From assembly GCF_017308975.1 (NCBI RefSeq), contig NZ_JADWPD010000004.1, forward strand, positions 131,901 to 195,900: 64,000 bases of DNA. The letters are read 5' to 3'. The stretch is from Amycolatopsis sp. MtRt-6 (GTDB lineage: Bacteria > Actinomycetota > Actinomycetes > Mycobacteriales > Pseudonocardiaceae). The notes under the pieces were generated by a model. The model was not told the DNA's origin and made no database searches. It worked only from the letters and a program-made list of their open reading frames with translations. This document shows, one piece after another, positions 1-9,309 of this stretch (position 1 is its first letter; each line of letters opens with the position of its first letter). The translations under genes were made by a program, and so were the position numbers.

Positions 1-621
1 GCGTTGTCCTACGCGGTCGGCTACCTGGTGCCGACCGCGCAGGTGACGCCCCGCGGTGTCTGGGGCTCGACGGGCCCGGCGACGCTGACGACGTTGGAAG
101 GCTGGCTCGGTGGTCCGCTGGCCGACGGTCCGTCCCTGGCGGACGTCGTGCGGCGGTACCTGAGGGCGTTCGGCCCGGCTTCGGTCGCCGACGTCCAGGC
201 GTGGTCGGGGCTGACGAAGCTCCGCGAGGTCGTGGAGCAGATGGACCTGCGCACGTTCCGCGCGGAGTCCGGCGAGGTGCTGTACGACGTGGAGGACGGC
301 GTGTTGCCGAACCCGGACACCCCGGCGCCGGCGCGGTTCCTGCCGGAGTACGACAACGTGCTGCTTTCGCACGCCGACCGGGCGCGGATCCTCCCGCCGG
401 GCCGGCGGGTGCCGCTGCCGCCGGGCAACGGCGCTTCGCGGGGAACGCTGCTGGTGGACGGGTTCTATCGGGCGGACTGGCGGCTGCACCCCGACCGCCT
501 GGAGGTCACCGCGCACGACCGGCTCACGGCGGGGGAGCGAGCGGAGATCGAGGCGGAAGCCGGGCGGCTGCTGGAGTTCCTCGGCGCGGGGGAGCGGTCT
601 GTGCGAATCACCGGAAACTGA
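1..621 (+). CDS. Winged-helix DNA-binding protein, AlkZ/HTH_42-like, 3' part
   Basis: The reading frame is open from the first base, so the gene starts outside the window; about 206 residues of the C-terminal part are present. The run TPRGVWGSTGPAT followed by LEGWLG and a YLRAFGPASVADVQAWSGL helix pair is typical of the winged-helix DNA-binding family (HTH_42, related to the AlkZ DNA glycosylases). The later FLPEYDNVLLSHADR stretch is also a family hallmark. Whether it is a glycosylase or only a DNA-binding member cannot be decided without the N-terminus. It ends 27 bp before the next gene on the same strand. Confidence 0.75.
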   Translation, partial: ALSYAVGYLVPTAQVTPRGVWGSTGPATLTTLEGWLGGPLADGPSLADVVRRYLRAFGPASVADVQAWSGLTKLREVVEQMDLRTFRAESGEVLYDVEDGVLPNPDTPAPARFLPEYDNVLLSHADRARILPPGRRVPLPPGNGASRGTLLVDGFYRADWRLHPDRLEVTAHDRLTAGERAEIEAEAGRLLEFLGAGERSVRITGN

Positions 622-648
622 GCGCCGTGGTGGGCCAGAATCGTCCCT

Positions 649-3600
649 GTGCAGTTCGCCATCCTCGGGCCGGTCGAAGCCCGCCGTCGCGATGGGACCC
701 CGGTCGCCCTCGGCGGGCCGCAGCTGCGGGGGCTGCTGGCGCTCCTCGCCCTCGACGCCGGGCGCGTCGTCAGCGCCGGACGGCTCATCGACGGCCTGCA
801 CGGCGAACACCCGCCCGAAGGCGCGGCCGAAGCCCTCCAGTCCCAGGTCTCCCGGCTCCGGCGGCGGCTGCGGGACGGCGGCGCGCCCGACGGCCTCGTC
901 GAATTCACCCCCGCCGGGTACCGGCTGGCCGTCGACCCCGCCGACGTCGACCTCCACCGCTTCGAACGCCTCACCGCGCAAGCGCGGGAGACCGCCGATC
1001 CGGTGGTGAAGTTCAAGCTGTGCACCGAAGCACTCGCCCTCTGGCGCGGTCCCGCGCTCGACGGGCTCGCCGACCCGCCGCGCGCGGCCCGGCTGGCGGA
1101 ACTGCGCCTGAGGGCGACCGAGGACCGCGTCGAAGCCGGGCTCGCGCTCGGCCACCACGAACGGCTCGTCGCCGAGCTGCGGGAGCTCACCCGCGAACAC
1201 CCGCTGCGCGAACGGCTCACCGCCCAGCTCATGCGGGCCCTGCACGGCAGCGGGCGGTCCGCCGAAGCCCTCGCCGTGTTCGCCGAGACTCGGGAACGCC
1301 TCGCCGGCGAACTCGGCGCCGACCCGTCGGCCGAACTCGCCGACGCGCACCTCGCGGTGCTCCGAGCCGCCCCGGCCCGCCGGGTACCCGTGCCGCTCAC
1401 CGGGTTCGTCGACCGCGCCGAACTCGGCAGGCTCACCGCGGCCCTGCGCGACGCCCGGCTCGTCACGCTCACCGGACCGGGCGGCGCGGGCAAGACCCGG
1501 CTCGCCCTCGAAGCCGCAGTCCGGGGGCTTCCCCACCCGGACCCCCGAAAAGCCGTGTGTTTCGTCGAACTCGCGACGACCACCGACGTCCCGCGCGCCG
1601 TCCTCGCCGCGCTGGGCCTGCGCGAACAGGGCGTGCTGACGCCGGGCACGGCCGCGGACCCGGCCGACCGCCTGGCCGCCGGGCTCGCCGGCCGGTCGCT
1701 GCTGCTGGTCCTGGACAACTGCGAGCACGTCGTCGCCGAGGCCGCGCGGCTGGTGCGCCGCCTCCTCGGCGAGTGCCCGGGCCTGCGCGTGCTGGCCACC
1801 AGCCGCGAAGCACTGGGCCTGACCGGCGAGACGCTGGTGCCGGTCGGCGCCCTGCCCGCGGACGCCGCGGCGCGCCTGTTCACCGACCGCGCCGCGGCAG
1901 TCGCTCCCGGCGCGGCACCCGATCCGGGCGCGGTCACCCGCATCTGCGCCGCCCTCGACGGCCTCCCGCTGGCCATCGAGCTCGCCGCCGCCCGGCTGCG
2001 GTCGCTGTCCGCCGACGACGTCGCCGCCCGGCTCGGCGACCGGTTCGCGCTGCTGTCCCGCGGCGACCGGACCGCCGAGCCGCGGCACCGGACCCTGCGT
2101 GGCGTCGTCGAGTGGAGCTGGGACCTCTTGGACGCGGACGAACGGCTGCTGGCGAGCCGGTTCTCGGTGTTCGCCGGCGGCGCGCGGCCGGCCGCCGTCG
2201 AACACGTCTGCGCCGGCTCCGACGCCGTGCTGGCCGGTCTCGTCGAGAAGTCCTTCGTCGAGTTCGACGGCGGCCGCTACCGGATGCTGGAGACCATCCG
2301 CGCGTTCTGCGCCGAGCAGGGCGACGACCGGCACGCGGCCCACGCCGGGTACTTCCTGGACTTCGCGTGCGCCCGCGAGCCGAAGCTGCGTGGCGCGGAC
2401 CAGCTGGCGGCGCTGGCCGAGCTGACCGCCGAACACGCCGACCTGCACGCGGCCCTGCGCTGGAGCGCCACCGAAGACCCGCGAACCGCGGTGCGGCTCG
2501 TCACCGCCCTGTCCTGGTACTGGTGGCTGCGCGGCCTGCGCAGCGAGGCGACGCCGATCGCGGACACCGTGCTCGCCGCCGTCGGTCCCGAACCGCCGCC
2601 GGGACTGGCCGAGGAATACGTCCTGTGCGTGATCCAGGCGTCGCACACCGACATCGCGATCGAGCCGATCCTGCGGCACCTCGACGGGCCGCTGCGGTAC
2701 CCGTACCTCTTCCTGCTGTGGGCGTTTTCCCCGCGCGCCAAAGCGGAAGACGGCGAACGGCTGGCCGCGCTGATCGGCCCGGACGCGTGGTCCCGGGCGT
2801 TCGCGCGGATCGGCGACGGCCTCGGCGCCCAGTACCGCGGCCGGATCGCCGAAGCCGAAGCGCACTTTTCGGCGTCACTGGACGGTTTCCGGACGCTGGG
2901 CGACCGCTGGGGCGAGGCGAGCGCGCTGGAGAAGCTCGCGGAGTTCGCGGACTGGCGCGGCGACCACGCGCGGTTCCGCGAGCTGATGGACGAGTCCGTG
3001 CGGCTGGCCGGCGAGCTCGGCGCCGCCGAAGACGCCGCCGACCTGCTCTGCCGGCGCGCCGACGGCGTCCTGCGCCACGGCGACGCCGAAGCCGCGAAGG
3101 CCGACTACGAAGCCGCCGCCGAGCACGCGCGCGCCGCGGGTACGCCGCTGACGCTCGCCCGCGCCCACGGCGGCCTGGGCGAGATCGCGCGGCGCGCGGG
3201 CGACCTCGTCGCGGCCCGGCGCTGGTACTCCGCGGCGCTCGCCCTGGCCGCCGACCCGGTGACCGGCGGCGAGACACGCATCCGCGTCCACACCGGTTTC
3301 GGCTGGACAGCGGCCGCCGAGGGGCGCCTGGACGAGGCGACCGAGCTGCACCAGGAAGCTCTCGCCACGGCGCTGGAACACGCGAACCTGCCCGGCGCGG
3401 CCCAGGCGATCGAAGGGCTGGCCGGCGTCCTGGCCGCGCGCGGCCAGGACGAGCGGGCGGCGTTCCTGCTCGGCGTCGCGGTCGGGCTGCGCGGCGCGCC
3501 CGTCGCCGGGGACGCCGACGTCGACGGCGTCGCCGGTCGCGTCCGGGCCCGCCTCGGCGCTCCGGCGTACACCGAGGCGTTCGGCCGCGGCCGCGAACTG

Positions 3601-3657
3601 CCCCCGGAGCAGGCCGTCGGGGAGGCCGGTCAGCGGCGGTTCGCGCTCGGTTCGTGA
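649..3657 (+). CDS. AfsR/SARP-like transcriptional regulator with BTAD, NB-ARC ATPase and TPR-like region
   Basis: The 1002-residue protein has the order of a large SARP regulator. An OmpR-type winged helix lies at about residues 1-95 (starts MQFAILGPVEARR), a bacterial transcriptional activation domain at 100-245, and an NTPase with Walker A GPGGAGKT at 276-283 and a Walker B-like LLLVLDNCEHV near 350. An Ala-rich helical region resembling TPR repeats fills the C-terminal half. Members switch secondary metabolism or stress genes in response to nucleotide state or phosphorylation. The start is a GTG; no strong ribosome site precedes it. No biosynthetic cluster lies beside it in this window, so its targets are unknown. 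Confidence 0.88.
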   Translation: MQFAILGPVEARRRDGTPVALGGPQLRGLLALLALDAGRVVSAGRLIDGLHGEHPPEGAAEALQSQVSRLRRRLRDGGAPDGLVEFTPAGYRLAVDPADVDLHRFERLTAQARETADPVVKFKLCTEALALWRGPALDGLADPPRAARLAELRLRATEDRVEAGLALGHHERLVAELRELTREHPLRERLTAQLMRALHGSGRSAEALAVFAETRERLAGELGADPSAELADAHLAVLRAAPARRVPVPLTGFVDRAELGRLTAALRDARLVTLTGPGGAGKTRLALEAAVRGLPHPDPRKAVCFVELATTTDVPRAVLAALGLREQGVLTPGTAADPADRLAAGLAGRSLLLVLDNCEHVVAEAARLVRRLLGECPGLRVLATSREALGLTGETLVPVGALPADAAARLFTDRAAAVAPGAAPDPGAVTRICAALDGLPLAIELAAARLRSLSADDVAARLGDRFALLSRGDRTAEPRHRTLRGVVEWSWDLLDADERLLASRFSVFAGGARPAAVEHVCAGSDAVLAGLVEKSFVEFDGGRYRMLETIRAFCAEQGDDRHAAHAGYFLDFACAREPKLRGADQLAALAELTAEHADLHAALRWSATEDPRTAVRLVTALSWYWWLRGLRSEATPIADTVLAAVGPEPPPGLAEEYVLCVIQASHTDIAIEPILRHLDGPLRYPYLFLLWAFSPRAKAEDGERLAALIGPDAWSRAFARIGDGLGAQYRGRIAEAEAHFSASLDGFRTLGDRWGEASALEKLAEFADWRGDHARFRELMDESVRLAGELGAAEDAADLLCRRADGVLRHGDAEAAKADYEAAAEHARAAGTPLTLARAHGGLGEIARRAGDLVAARRWYSAALALAADPVTGGETRIRVHTGFGWTAAAEGRLDEATELHQEALATALEHANLPGAAQAIEGLAGVLAARGQDERAAFLLGVAVGLRGAPVAGDADVDGVAGRVRARLGAPAYTEAFGRGRELPPEQAVGEAGQRRFALGS

Positions 3658-3688
3658 CCGGTCAGCGGCGGCGTCGATCGTCCGGGGC

Positions 3689-4915
3689 ATGACGAAGCAC
3701 ATCCTGATCTCCGGCGCGAGCGTCGCCGGCCCCGCCCTCGCCTGGTGGCTGCACCACCACGGCTTCCGCACCACCGTCGTCGAGCGGGCGCCGAGCCTGC
3801 GCGAAGGCGGCTACAAGGTCGACATCCGCGGCGTCGCGGTCGACGTCGTCCGCCGGATGGGCCTGCTCGAGAAGGTGCACGCGGCGAGCACCGGCATGCG
3901 GGGCGCGGCCTTCGTGAACAAGCGCGGCAAGCAGGTCGCCACCCTCGACGCGGACACGTTCGGCTTCCGCCACGGCGACGACACCGAGATCCTGCGCGGC
4001 GACCTGGCCCGGGTCCTCTACGACGCCACCCGCGCGAACACGGAGTACGTGTTCGGCGACTGGATCACCGGGCTCGACCAGCAGGCCGACGGCGTCGAGG
4101 TGACGTTCGCCCACGGCGCGCCCCGCCGGTTCGACCTGGTGGCCGGCGCGGACGGCCTGCACTCCGGCGTCCGCGCGCTGGCGTTCGGCCCGGAGGAGGA
4201 CCACCTGCGCCGGTTCGACGCCTACATCTCGATCTCGACGGTGCCGAACGGCTTCGAACTGGACCGCTGGGAACTGCTGCACTCGGCGGCGCCCGGCAAG
4301 ATGGTCAACGTCTACAGCACGGCGCGGGCGGCCGACGCGAAGGCGGCGTTCTGGTTCACCGCCCCCGAGCTGACGTACGACCGCCGGGACGTCGATGGCC
4401 AGAAGGACCTGGTGGCGGACCGCTTCGCGGGCCTGGGCTGGGAGATCCCGGCACTGCTGGAGGCCATGCGCGCGGCCGGCGACTTCTACTTCGACCCGGT
4501 GTGCCAGATCGTCATGGACCGCTGGTCGACCGGCCGGGTGACGTTGCTGGGCGACGCCGGCTACTGCCCGTCCCCGGCGTCGGGCCAGGGCACGAGCCTC
4601 GCCTTGGCGGGCGCGTACGTCCTCGCGGGCGAGCTGGCTTCGGACTTCGCGAAGGCATTGCCCCGGTACGAAGCGGTGATGCGGCCGTACGCCGAGAAGA
4701 ACCAGGCGCTGGCGAAGACGGCGTTGCGCGGGATCATCCCGCAGTCACGGGCGTTCGCGTGGTTCAACACCCGGATGATCCGCCTGATGCCGTACCTGCC
4801 GGGGCGCAACCGCGTCCTGGAGCGGATGTCCCGTCCGATCCGCGAGGCGGCGAATGCGTTGGTGCTTCCGGATTACGCGGGCCGCGCAGCACGCAGGTCA
4901 ACATCGGAAGGGTGA
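3689..4915 (+). CDS. FAD-dependent monooxygenase (PHBH fold)
   Basis: The 408-residue protein begins ILISGASVAGPALAWWL, a Rossmann FAD-binding motif with a GxSxAG variant, and carries the second FAD site GDAGYCPSPASGQGTSLA near residue 290. This is the para-hydroxybenzoate hydroxylase-type layout shared by tetracycline-modifying and polyketide-tailoring flavin monooxygenases. The substrate is not evident. It lies 31 bp after the AfsR-like gene on the same strand, so the two may be co-transcribed. Its last 152 bp overlap the 3' end of the convergent methyltransferase gene. Confidence 0.85.
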   Translation: MTKHILISGASVAGPALAWWLHHHGFRTTVVERAPSLREGGYKVDIRGVAVDVVRRMGLLEKVHAASTGMRGAAFVNKRGKQVATLDADTFGFRHGDDTEILRGDLARVLYDATRANTEYVFGDWITGLDQQADGVEVTFAHGAPRRFDLVAGADGLHSGVRALAFGPEEDHLRRFDAYISISTVPNGFELDRWELLHSAAPGKMVNVYSTARAADAKAAFWFTAPELTYDRRDVDGQKDLVADRFAGLGWEIPALLEAMRAAGDFYFDPVCQIVMDRWSTGRVTLLGDAGYCPSPASGQGTSLALAGAYVLAGELASDFAKALPRYEAVMRPYAEKNQALAKTALRGIIPQSRAFAWFNTRMIRLMPYLPGRNRVLERMSRPIREAANALVLPDYAGRAARRSTSEG

Positions 4916-5609
4916 ACTCGCCGTCGGCGGTCTCCGGTGCGGCGGCGAGAAAGGCCCTGATCCGGCCGAGCGTGTCCGCTCGTTCCCGTGGCGGCATGAC
5001 CAGCACGCCCGCCCGGGTGGCCAGGGCCGCCACCAGGGAATCGGCCGTGCGGCGCTGCCCGTGCGGGAACTCGGCCCGCTCCGGCGCGGCCCCGGGGCGC
5101 AGCACCTGGGCTGTTTCGGCGCGCCAGCCGCTGGGTGTGTCACGCGGGCCGATCACCGCGCTTCCGGCGACCCGTGCCAGTTCGGCCACCCAGCCGACCC
5201 GGTCGTCCACGACGTTCCACAGCCCGGCCAGGATGCCGCCCGGCCCCAGGACCCGGGCGATTTCGGGACCCGCGACGGCCATGTCGAACCAGTGCAGGGC
5301 GTTGCCGGCCAGCACCGCGTCGACGGACGCGGCCGGCAGCGGGATCGCCTCGGCACTGCCCGGCCGGGCACGGACGTCCGGCAAAGCGCGGCGCAGCTCG
5401 GCCAGCATGGCCGGGTCGGGCTCGACCGCGGTCACCTCGAGCCCGAGGGCCACCAGCGTGGCGGTGAGCTTGCCGGTCCCGGCGCCGAGGTCGAGCACCC
5501 GCGGGCCGGGTGCGCGGTCGAGCGCCCAGCGCACGGCGGCGGCCGCGTAGTCCGGGCGGTGCTCGGCGTAGGCCGCGGCCGCCGCTCCGAACGACGAGGC
5601 GAGCTCCAC
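4764..5609 (-). CDS. Class I SAM-dependent methyltransferase
   Basis: The core shows motif I VLDLGAGTGKLT, motif II VTAVEPDP and an ALHWFD segment typical of the Methyltransf_11/UbiE-like family. I chose the GTG at 5609 (VELASSFGAAAAAYAEHRPDY) because family members begin with this A/S-F-x-x-A-A-x-x-Y-x-x-x-RPxY signature; an in-frame TTG 42 bp upstream is possible. The conserved end should fall near FTLPMLTCVLRG. About 40 further residues, rich in Pro, Gly and Ser, follow and run antiparallel into the monooxygenase gene, so the native stop appears to have been lost. Substrate unknown. Confidence 0.78.
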   Translation of the reverse strand: MELASSFGAAAAAYAEHRPDYAAAAVRWALDRAPGPRVLDLGAGTGKLTATLVALGLEVTAVEPDPAMLAELRRALPDVRARPGSAEAIPLPAASVDAVLAGNALHWFDMAVAGPEIARVLGPGGILAGLWNVVDDRVGWVAELARVAGSAVIGPRDTPSGWRAETAQVLRPGAAPERAEFPHGQRRTADSLVAALATRAGVLVMPPRERADTLGRIRAFLAAAPETADGEFTLPMLTCVLRGPRNPEAPTHSPPRGSDGTSAPGRGCAPAGTASGGSSGC

Positions 5610-5654
5610 CCGGTCACTGTAATCCGGGCACCACCCGGACAAGCTGAACAAGAT

Positions 5655-6104
5655 TCAACGCGCCGCCCGGACCTTCGCCGCGACCTCCGTCAGCTCCTCG
5701 CGCGTCCGCACCCGCCAGTCCGCGTTCATCACGAAGCCGTCGCCCGCGAACCGGGGGATCACGTGCAAGTGGACGTGCGGGATCTCCTGGCCGGCGGCCT
5801 TGCCGTCCGCCAGGAACAGGTTGATCGCCTCGCACCGCAGGTGCGTGCGCCGCAACGCCGCCGCCAGTTCCTGGGCGATCGTGAACATCCGCGCGCCCGC
5901 CGGGGCCGGCAGCGAAGCGAGGTCCGCGTAATGGGCGCGGGGCAGCACCAGCAGGTGACCCGTGGTCACCGGGCGCAGGTCGACGACCGCCACGAAGTCG
6001 TCGTCTTCGTGGACGAACGCCGCCGGGGCCTGGCCCGAGCCGATGGCGCAGAAAACGCATTCTCCGGTCGACGTGGTGGCCGGCATGCGGCGGAGTTCAG
6101 CCAT
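5655..6104 (-). CDS. HIT family hydrolase
   Basis: The 149-residue protein contains the histidine-triad active site HVHLHVIPR near residue 115, preceded by the CVFCAI opening motif and the HLLVLPRAHY segment of HIT proteins. Members hydrolyse or transfer nucleoside-phosphate groups (adenosine phosphoramidates, dinucleoside polyphosphates). It lies 10 bp downstream of the PucR-type regulator on the same strand and is probably co-transcribed with it. The specific substrate cannot be read from the sequence. Confidence 0.9.
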   Translation of the reverse strand: MAELRRMPATTSTGECVFCAIGSGQAPAAFVHEDDDFVAVVDLRPVTTGHLLVLPRAHYADLASLPAPAGARMFTIAQELAAALRRTHLRCEAINLFLADGKAAGQEIPHVHLHVIPRFAGDGFVMNADWRVRTREELTEVAAKVRAAR

Positions 6105-6114
6105 GCGGGTGACC

Positions 6115-7233
6115 CTAGCGGCCGCCGAGCCAGTGGTGCAGGGCCCACCACGACCGGACGGCCTCCAGCACGCCGCCGCCGCTGTTCTCCGCCAGGGCCA
6201 CCGGGGTCAGCTCGGCCAGGCGGTCGAGGCGGTAGCGGACCGTGTTCGGGTGCAGGTGCAAGGCCTCCGCCGTGGGGCGCAGGCGTTGGCCGTGGTCGAG
6301 GTAGGCCAGCGCCGTCGCCGCCAGTTCGCGGTGGAACGCGTTGGCCCGGTCGAGCGCGCCGAGCAGGCCGGTGGTGAGCAGGTCCGCCAGCAGCGGCTGG
6401 GCCCCCAAGGCGACTTCGCCCGCCAGCGCCGTGAGGTCGTGGTGCCCGGGCCCGGCGATCCGCGCGGCCGCCGTGCAGAGCCGGTGCACTTCCGTCAGTT
6501 CGGGCAGCGCGGCCGGGGGTGCGACGACCAGCACGACGCCGTCCGCCAGGGAGACCCCGGCCGGCGGGCGCGCGGCCAAGCCGGTGAGCCTGCCTTCGAC
6601 CAGCCCGTACACCCCGCCGAACTCCAGCAGCGCCTGTTCGAGCGTGCGGGCCCGCGCCGGGTCGCTGACGTCGGACACCACGCAGGAGTACCGGACGTCG
6701 GGACGCAGTCCCGCCTGCCGGAGCTCTTCCGGTGTGGGCGGGTGCCCGGCCAGCAGCAGCGTGCGCAGCAGCTGGGTCCGCGCGTCACGCACCGTCCGCG
6801 ACAGCTGCAGCTCGGCCGCGTGGTAGCCCTTGACGATGTGCCGTTCCAGCGCGCCGGTGTAGCGCTCGGCGTCGAGCACGGTCTCGAGGATGACGTCGTC
6901 GGCCAGGCCCGCCGCCCGCGCGCGTTCGACGGCGAAGCGGGCCGCGAGCGTGCGCCCGGCCTGGACGCCGCGCAGCAGATCGGTGAGCGGCACACCCTGC
7001 GCGGCCCGGTCGGCGCCCAGCGCCTCGGCGGTCGTGTAGTCGGCGCTGTCGGGGTTCGTCGTGGCGCGCAGCGCGGCGGACAGCAGGAACTGGACGTGCC
7101 GCCGGTTCTCCGCTTCCGGCAGCCGCGCGACCTCGGGCGACTGGCTCCGCGCGGCCTTCACCAGCTCGTCCACGACGGTGTCATCGGCGGCCATCGCGTC
7201 CAGCACCTGCCGGAGGAGCGGTGAGGCCGGCAC
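6115..7233 (-). CDS. PucR/CdaR-type helix-turn-helix regulator
   Basis: The C-terminus has the PucR family DNA-binding helix LHLHPNTVRYRLDRL followed by a short tail. The middle resembles the GGDEF-like sensory region of this family, and the N-terminal part is helical (RsbRD-like). The GTG at 7233 is preferred because GGGAGGT sits just upstream; the frame is open for another 144 bp but that stretch reads as promoter. A perfect 8-3-8 inverted repeat lies 11 bp upstream and is a candidate autoregulatory site. Family members respond to purine or other small-molecule cues; the ligand here is unknown. Confidence 0.85.
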   Translation of the reverse strand: MPASPLLRQVLDAMAADDTVVDELVKAARSQSPEVARLPEAENRRHVQFLLSAALRATTNPDSADYTTAEALGADRAAQGVPLTDLLRGVQAGRTLAARFAVERARAAGLADDVILETVLDAERYTGALERHIVKGYHAAELQLSRTVRDARTQLLRTLLLAGHPPTPEELRQAGLRPDVRYSCVVSDVSDPARARTLEQALLEFGGVYGLVEGRLTGLAARPPAGVSLADGVVLVVAPPAALPELTEVHRLCTAAARIAGPGHHDLTALAGEVALGAQPLLADLLTTGLLGALDRANAFHRELAATALAYLDHGQRLRPTAEALHLHPNTVRYRLDRLAELTPVALAENSGGGVLEAVRSWWALHHWLGGR

Positions 7234-7243
7234 GGCACCTCCC

Positions 7244-7262
7244 GTTGTGGCAGGGCCACAAC
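7244..7262. promoter_or_regulatory. Perfect inverted repeat GTTGTGGC-AGG-GCCACAAC
   Basis: The arms of 8 bp are perfect with a 3-bp spacer. The site lies 11 bp upstream of the pucR-like start and about 135 bp upstream of the divergent beta-propeller gene. It is probably the operator of the PucR-type protein; that link is inferred from position. Confidence 0.5.
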
Positions 7263-7397
7263 AGCGTGGCCGCGATGTTGGGCGAGCGGCCCTACCGGAG
7301 CGGCTCCGGTGGCCGGTTATCGTGACAATACCGGACAGTAACCTCGTTTCTCCGCGAAATCCACCGCACCTCTTCAATGCCGAAAGGGTGTCCCCCT

Positions 7398-8651
7398 GTG
7401 CGCAATCCCCGTCGGAAACGGTCGTACCTCTCGCGCCTGGCCTGCCTCACCGCCTCCGTCGCCCTGCTGGCGACCGGCGCCGCGGTGCCGGCCACCGGCG
7501 CGGTCCTGCGGGAGGTGATGTTCGTCGGCAACAACTGGGAAGGCACGGCGGACGTCATCCAGTCCCGCGGCTCGTTCGCCAAGATCGGCCGGGTGAACAT
7601 CATCCCCGACAAGGACGAGCGGCTGCGGGAGATCTACCTCAATCCGATCAAGCTGGCGTTCTTCCTCGGCATCCGCAACGGGCCGGGCGAGGGGCACGAC
7701 CAGTTCGTCGACGACATGTACACCACGCCGGACGGCGGTTCGGTCGTGGCGTCGCGGCCGAGCTTCGCCGACGTCGTCTCGATCAACCTGGCGACCGGCC
7801 GGATCAACTGGCGCTTCCCGGTGTCGGGCTTCCGCTCCGACCACATGGCCGTCTCGCCGGACGGCCGCCGCGTCGCCGTCTCCGCCTCGACGTCCAACAC
7901 CGTGCACGTGCTGGACATCGTCACCGGCCAGCAGGTCGGCTCCTTCTCGACCGGCGACAAGCCGCACGAGAACGTCTTCACCGATGGCGGCCGGTACCTG
8001 TGGAACATGTCGATCGGCGAGGTGAACACCGACCTCGACGACCCGGGCTGGGACTTCACCAAGGGGGACCGGCGGATCACCGTGGTCGACGCGGCGACCT
8101 TCCGCCAGGTCAAGGTGATCGACATGCGCCAGCGGCTCGACGCCTTCGGCCGCGGCGACCTCTCGGACGCCGTGCGGCCGGTCGCGTTCACCCCGGACGG
8201 GTCGAAGCTGTACTTCCAGGTGTCGTTCTTCAACGGTTTCGCCGAGTACGACGTCGCGACCGACAAGATCACGCGGGTCAAGGAGCTGCCGAAGAACCCG
8301 GCCACCAGCGACGACCGCAAGACCTACGTCAACGACTCCCGCCACCACGGCATGTCGATGAACCCGGCGGGCACCAAGCTGTGCGTCGCCGGGACGATGG
8401 ACGACTACGCCACGGTCGTCGACCGCGCGACGCTGCAGCAGGGCACGCTGGTGCCGGCGCTGAAGCCGTACTGGGCCACGGTCAGCGGCGACGGCAGTGC
8501 CTGCGTCATCTCCGAGGCCGGCGCCGACCAGGTCACCGCGATCGACTTCGCGACCGGGCAGAAGCTCGTGTCGGTCCCGGTGGGCGACCACCCGCAGCGG
8601 GTCCGCATCGGCCACGTGCCCGACGGCTGGACGGGACCCGCGCGGTCCTGA
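7398..8651 (+). CDS. Secreted YncE-like beta-propeller protein
   Basis: The protein starts with a basic stretch and a hydrophobic signal segment ending ATGAAVPATGA, so it is exported. The body has repeated YVTN/YncE-type blades such as VSPDGRRVAVSASTSNTVHV followed by LDIVTGQQVG, and FTPDGSKLYFQVS. These WD-like seven-bladed propellers bind partners or ligands in the envelope; the role here is unknown. I prefer the GTG at 7398 because AAAGGG precedes it; an ATG at 7377 in the same frame lacks a ribosome site. A strong terminator follows directly. Confidence 0.8.
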   Translation: MRNPRRKRSYLSRLACLTASVALLATGAAVPATGAVLREVMFVGNNWEGTADVIQSRGSFAKIGRVNIIPDKDERLREIYLNPIKLAFFLGIRNGPGEGHDQFVDDMYTTPDGGSVVASRPSFADVVSINLATGRINWRFPVSGFRSDHMAVSPDGRRVAVSASTSNTVHVLDIVTGQQVGSFSTGDKPHENVFTDGGRYLWNMSIGEVNTDLDDPGWDFTKGDRRITVVDAATFRQVKVIDMRQRLDAFGRGDLSDAVRPVAFTPDGSKLYFQVSFFNGFAEYDVATDKITRVKELPKNPATSDDRKTYVNDSRHHGMSMNPAGTKLCVAGTMDDYATVVDRATLQQGTLVPALKPYWATVSGDGSACVISEAGADQVTAIDFATGQKLVSVPVGDHPQRVRIGHVPDGWTGPARS

Positions 8652-8658
8652 TTCAGGA

Positions 8659-8700
8659 GACGGCGAAGGCCGCGGTCGGCCACCCGCGGCCTTCGCCGTC
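8659..8700. terminator. Strong hairpin terminator after the propeller gene
   Basis: Two perfect 17-bp arms (8659-8675 and 8684-8700, beginning GACGGCGAAGG) are separated by 8 bp, starting 8 bp after the stop codon. The T-run is weak, as is usual in high-GC actinobacteria. Confidence 0.8.
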
Positions 8701-8823
8701 CACATAGGACACGCGGGCAGGCTCAGCCGGTGCCCGGCCCACGGTCCGCTCGCCCGGCTCGCCGGGGCGATGCGGGCCGGTTCGACCGGCCGCGGCAGCC
8801 ACGGCGCCCTGCCGGCGTGGCAC

Positions 8824-9300
8824 TCACAGTGCTGCCGGGCCGAGCGCCGGGATGGTGGCTGCCGCGTGCAGCAGCTGCCGGGCCGCCTTGCCCGCGGCCT
8901 TCCGCTGCGACGGCGGCAGCTTGTCCAGCAACGCCCCCAGCGCCGCGTGCCGCCGTTCGAGCATCCGCGTCACGATCTCGTGGCCGGACTCGGTGACCTC
9001 CAGCGTGACGACGCTGCGGTTGCCCGGGCTGCGGCCGCGGGCCACGTAACCGAGCGCTTCCAGGCGGTCGGCCAGCCGCGTCACGGACGACGCGTTGACG
9101 CCCATCGCCGCCGCCAGCTGCGAGCTCGGGACCCGGCCGAGGCGGTCGAGGATCAGCAGCAGCCGCGTCTGCGGGAACGACACCTCGGGTGGGGCCGCGT
9201 GCGCGCATTCCCACGCGATCCCGACCAGGACCACGGTGAGGCCGTCGAGGGCGGCCACGTCCGGGTCGGCGCCGGGGGCCGCGTCTTCGAGGGGTTGCAT
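8824..9300 (-). CDS. MarR family transcriptional regulator
   Basis: The 158-residue protein carries a MarR winged helix: PSSQLAAAMGVNASSVTRLADRL is the recognition helix region and the wing follows at RGRSPGNRSVVTLEVTESG. The start ATG at 9300 gives MQPLEDAAPG. A 5-5-5 inverted repeat 9 bp upstream is a likely own operator. It is divergent from the DUF4142 exported protein, which it probably controls. Ligand unknown. Confidence 0.88.
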   Translation of the reverse strand: MQPLEDAAPGADPDVAALDGLTVVLVGIAWECAHAAPPEVSFPQTRLLLILDRLGRVPSSQLAAAMGVNASSVTRLADRLEALGYVARGRSPGNRSVVTLEVTESGHEIVTRMLERRHAALGALLDKLPPSQRKAAGKAARQLLHAAATIPALGPAAL

Positions 9301-9309
9301 GCCGCAATA

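Noticed and set aside
201..3692. Very long alternative frame overlapping the AfsR-like gene, Arg/Pro/Gly-rich
   Set aside because: Its translation has no domain pattern and it lies out of frame on a well-supported gene; long open shadow frames are expected at this GC content.
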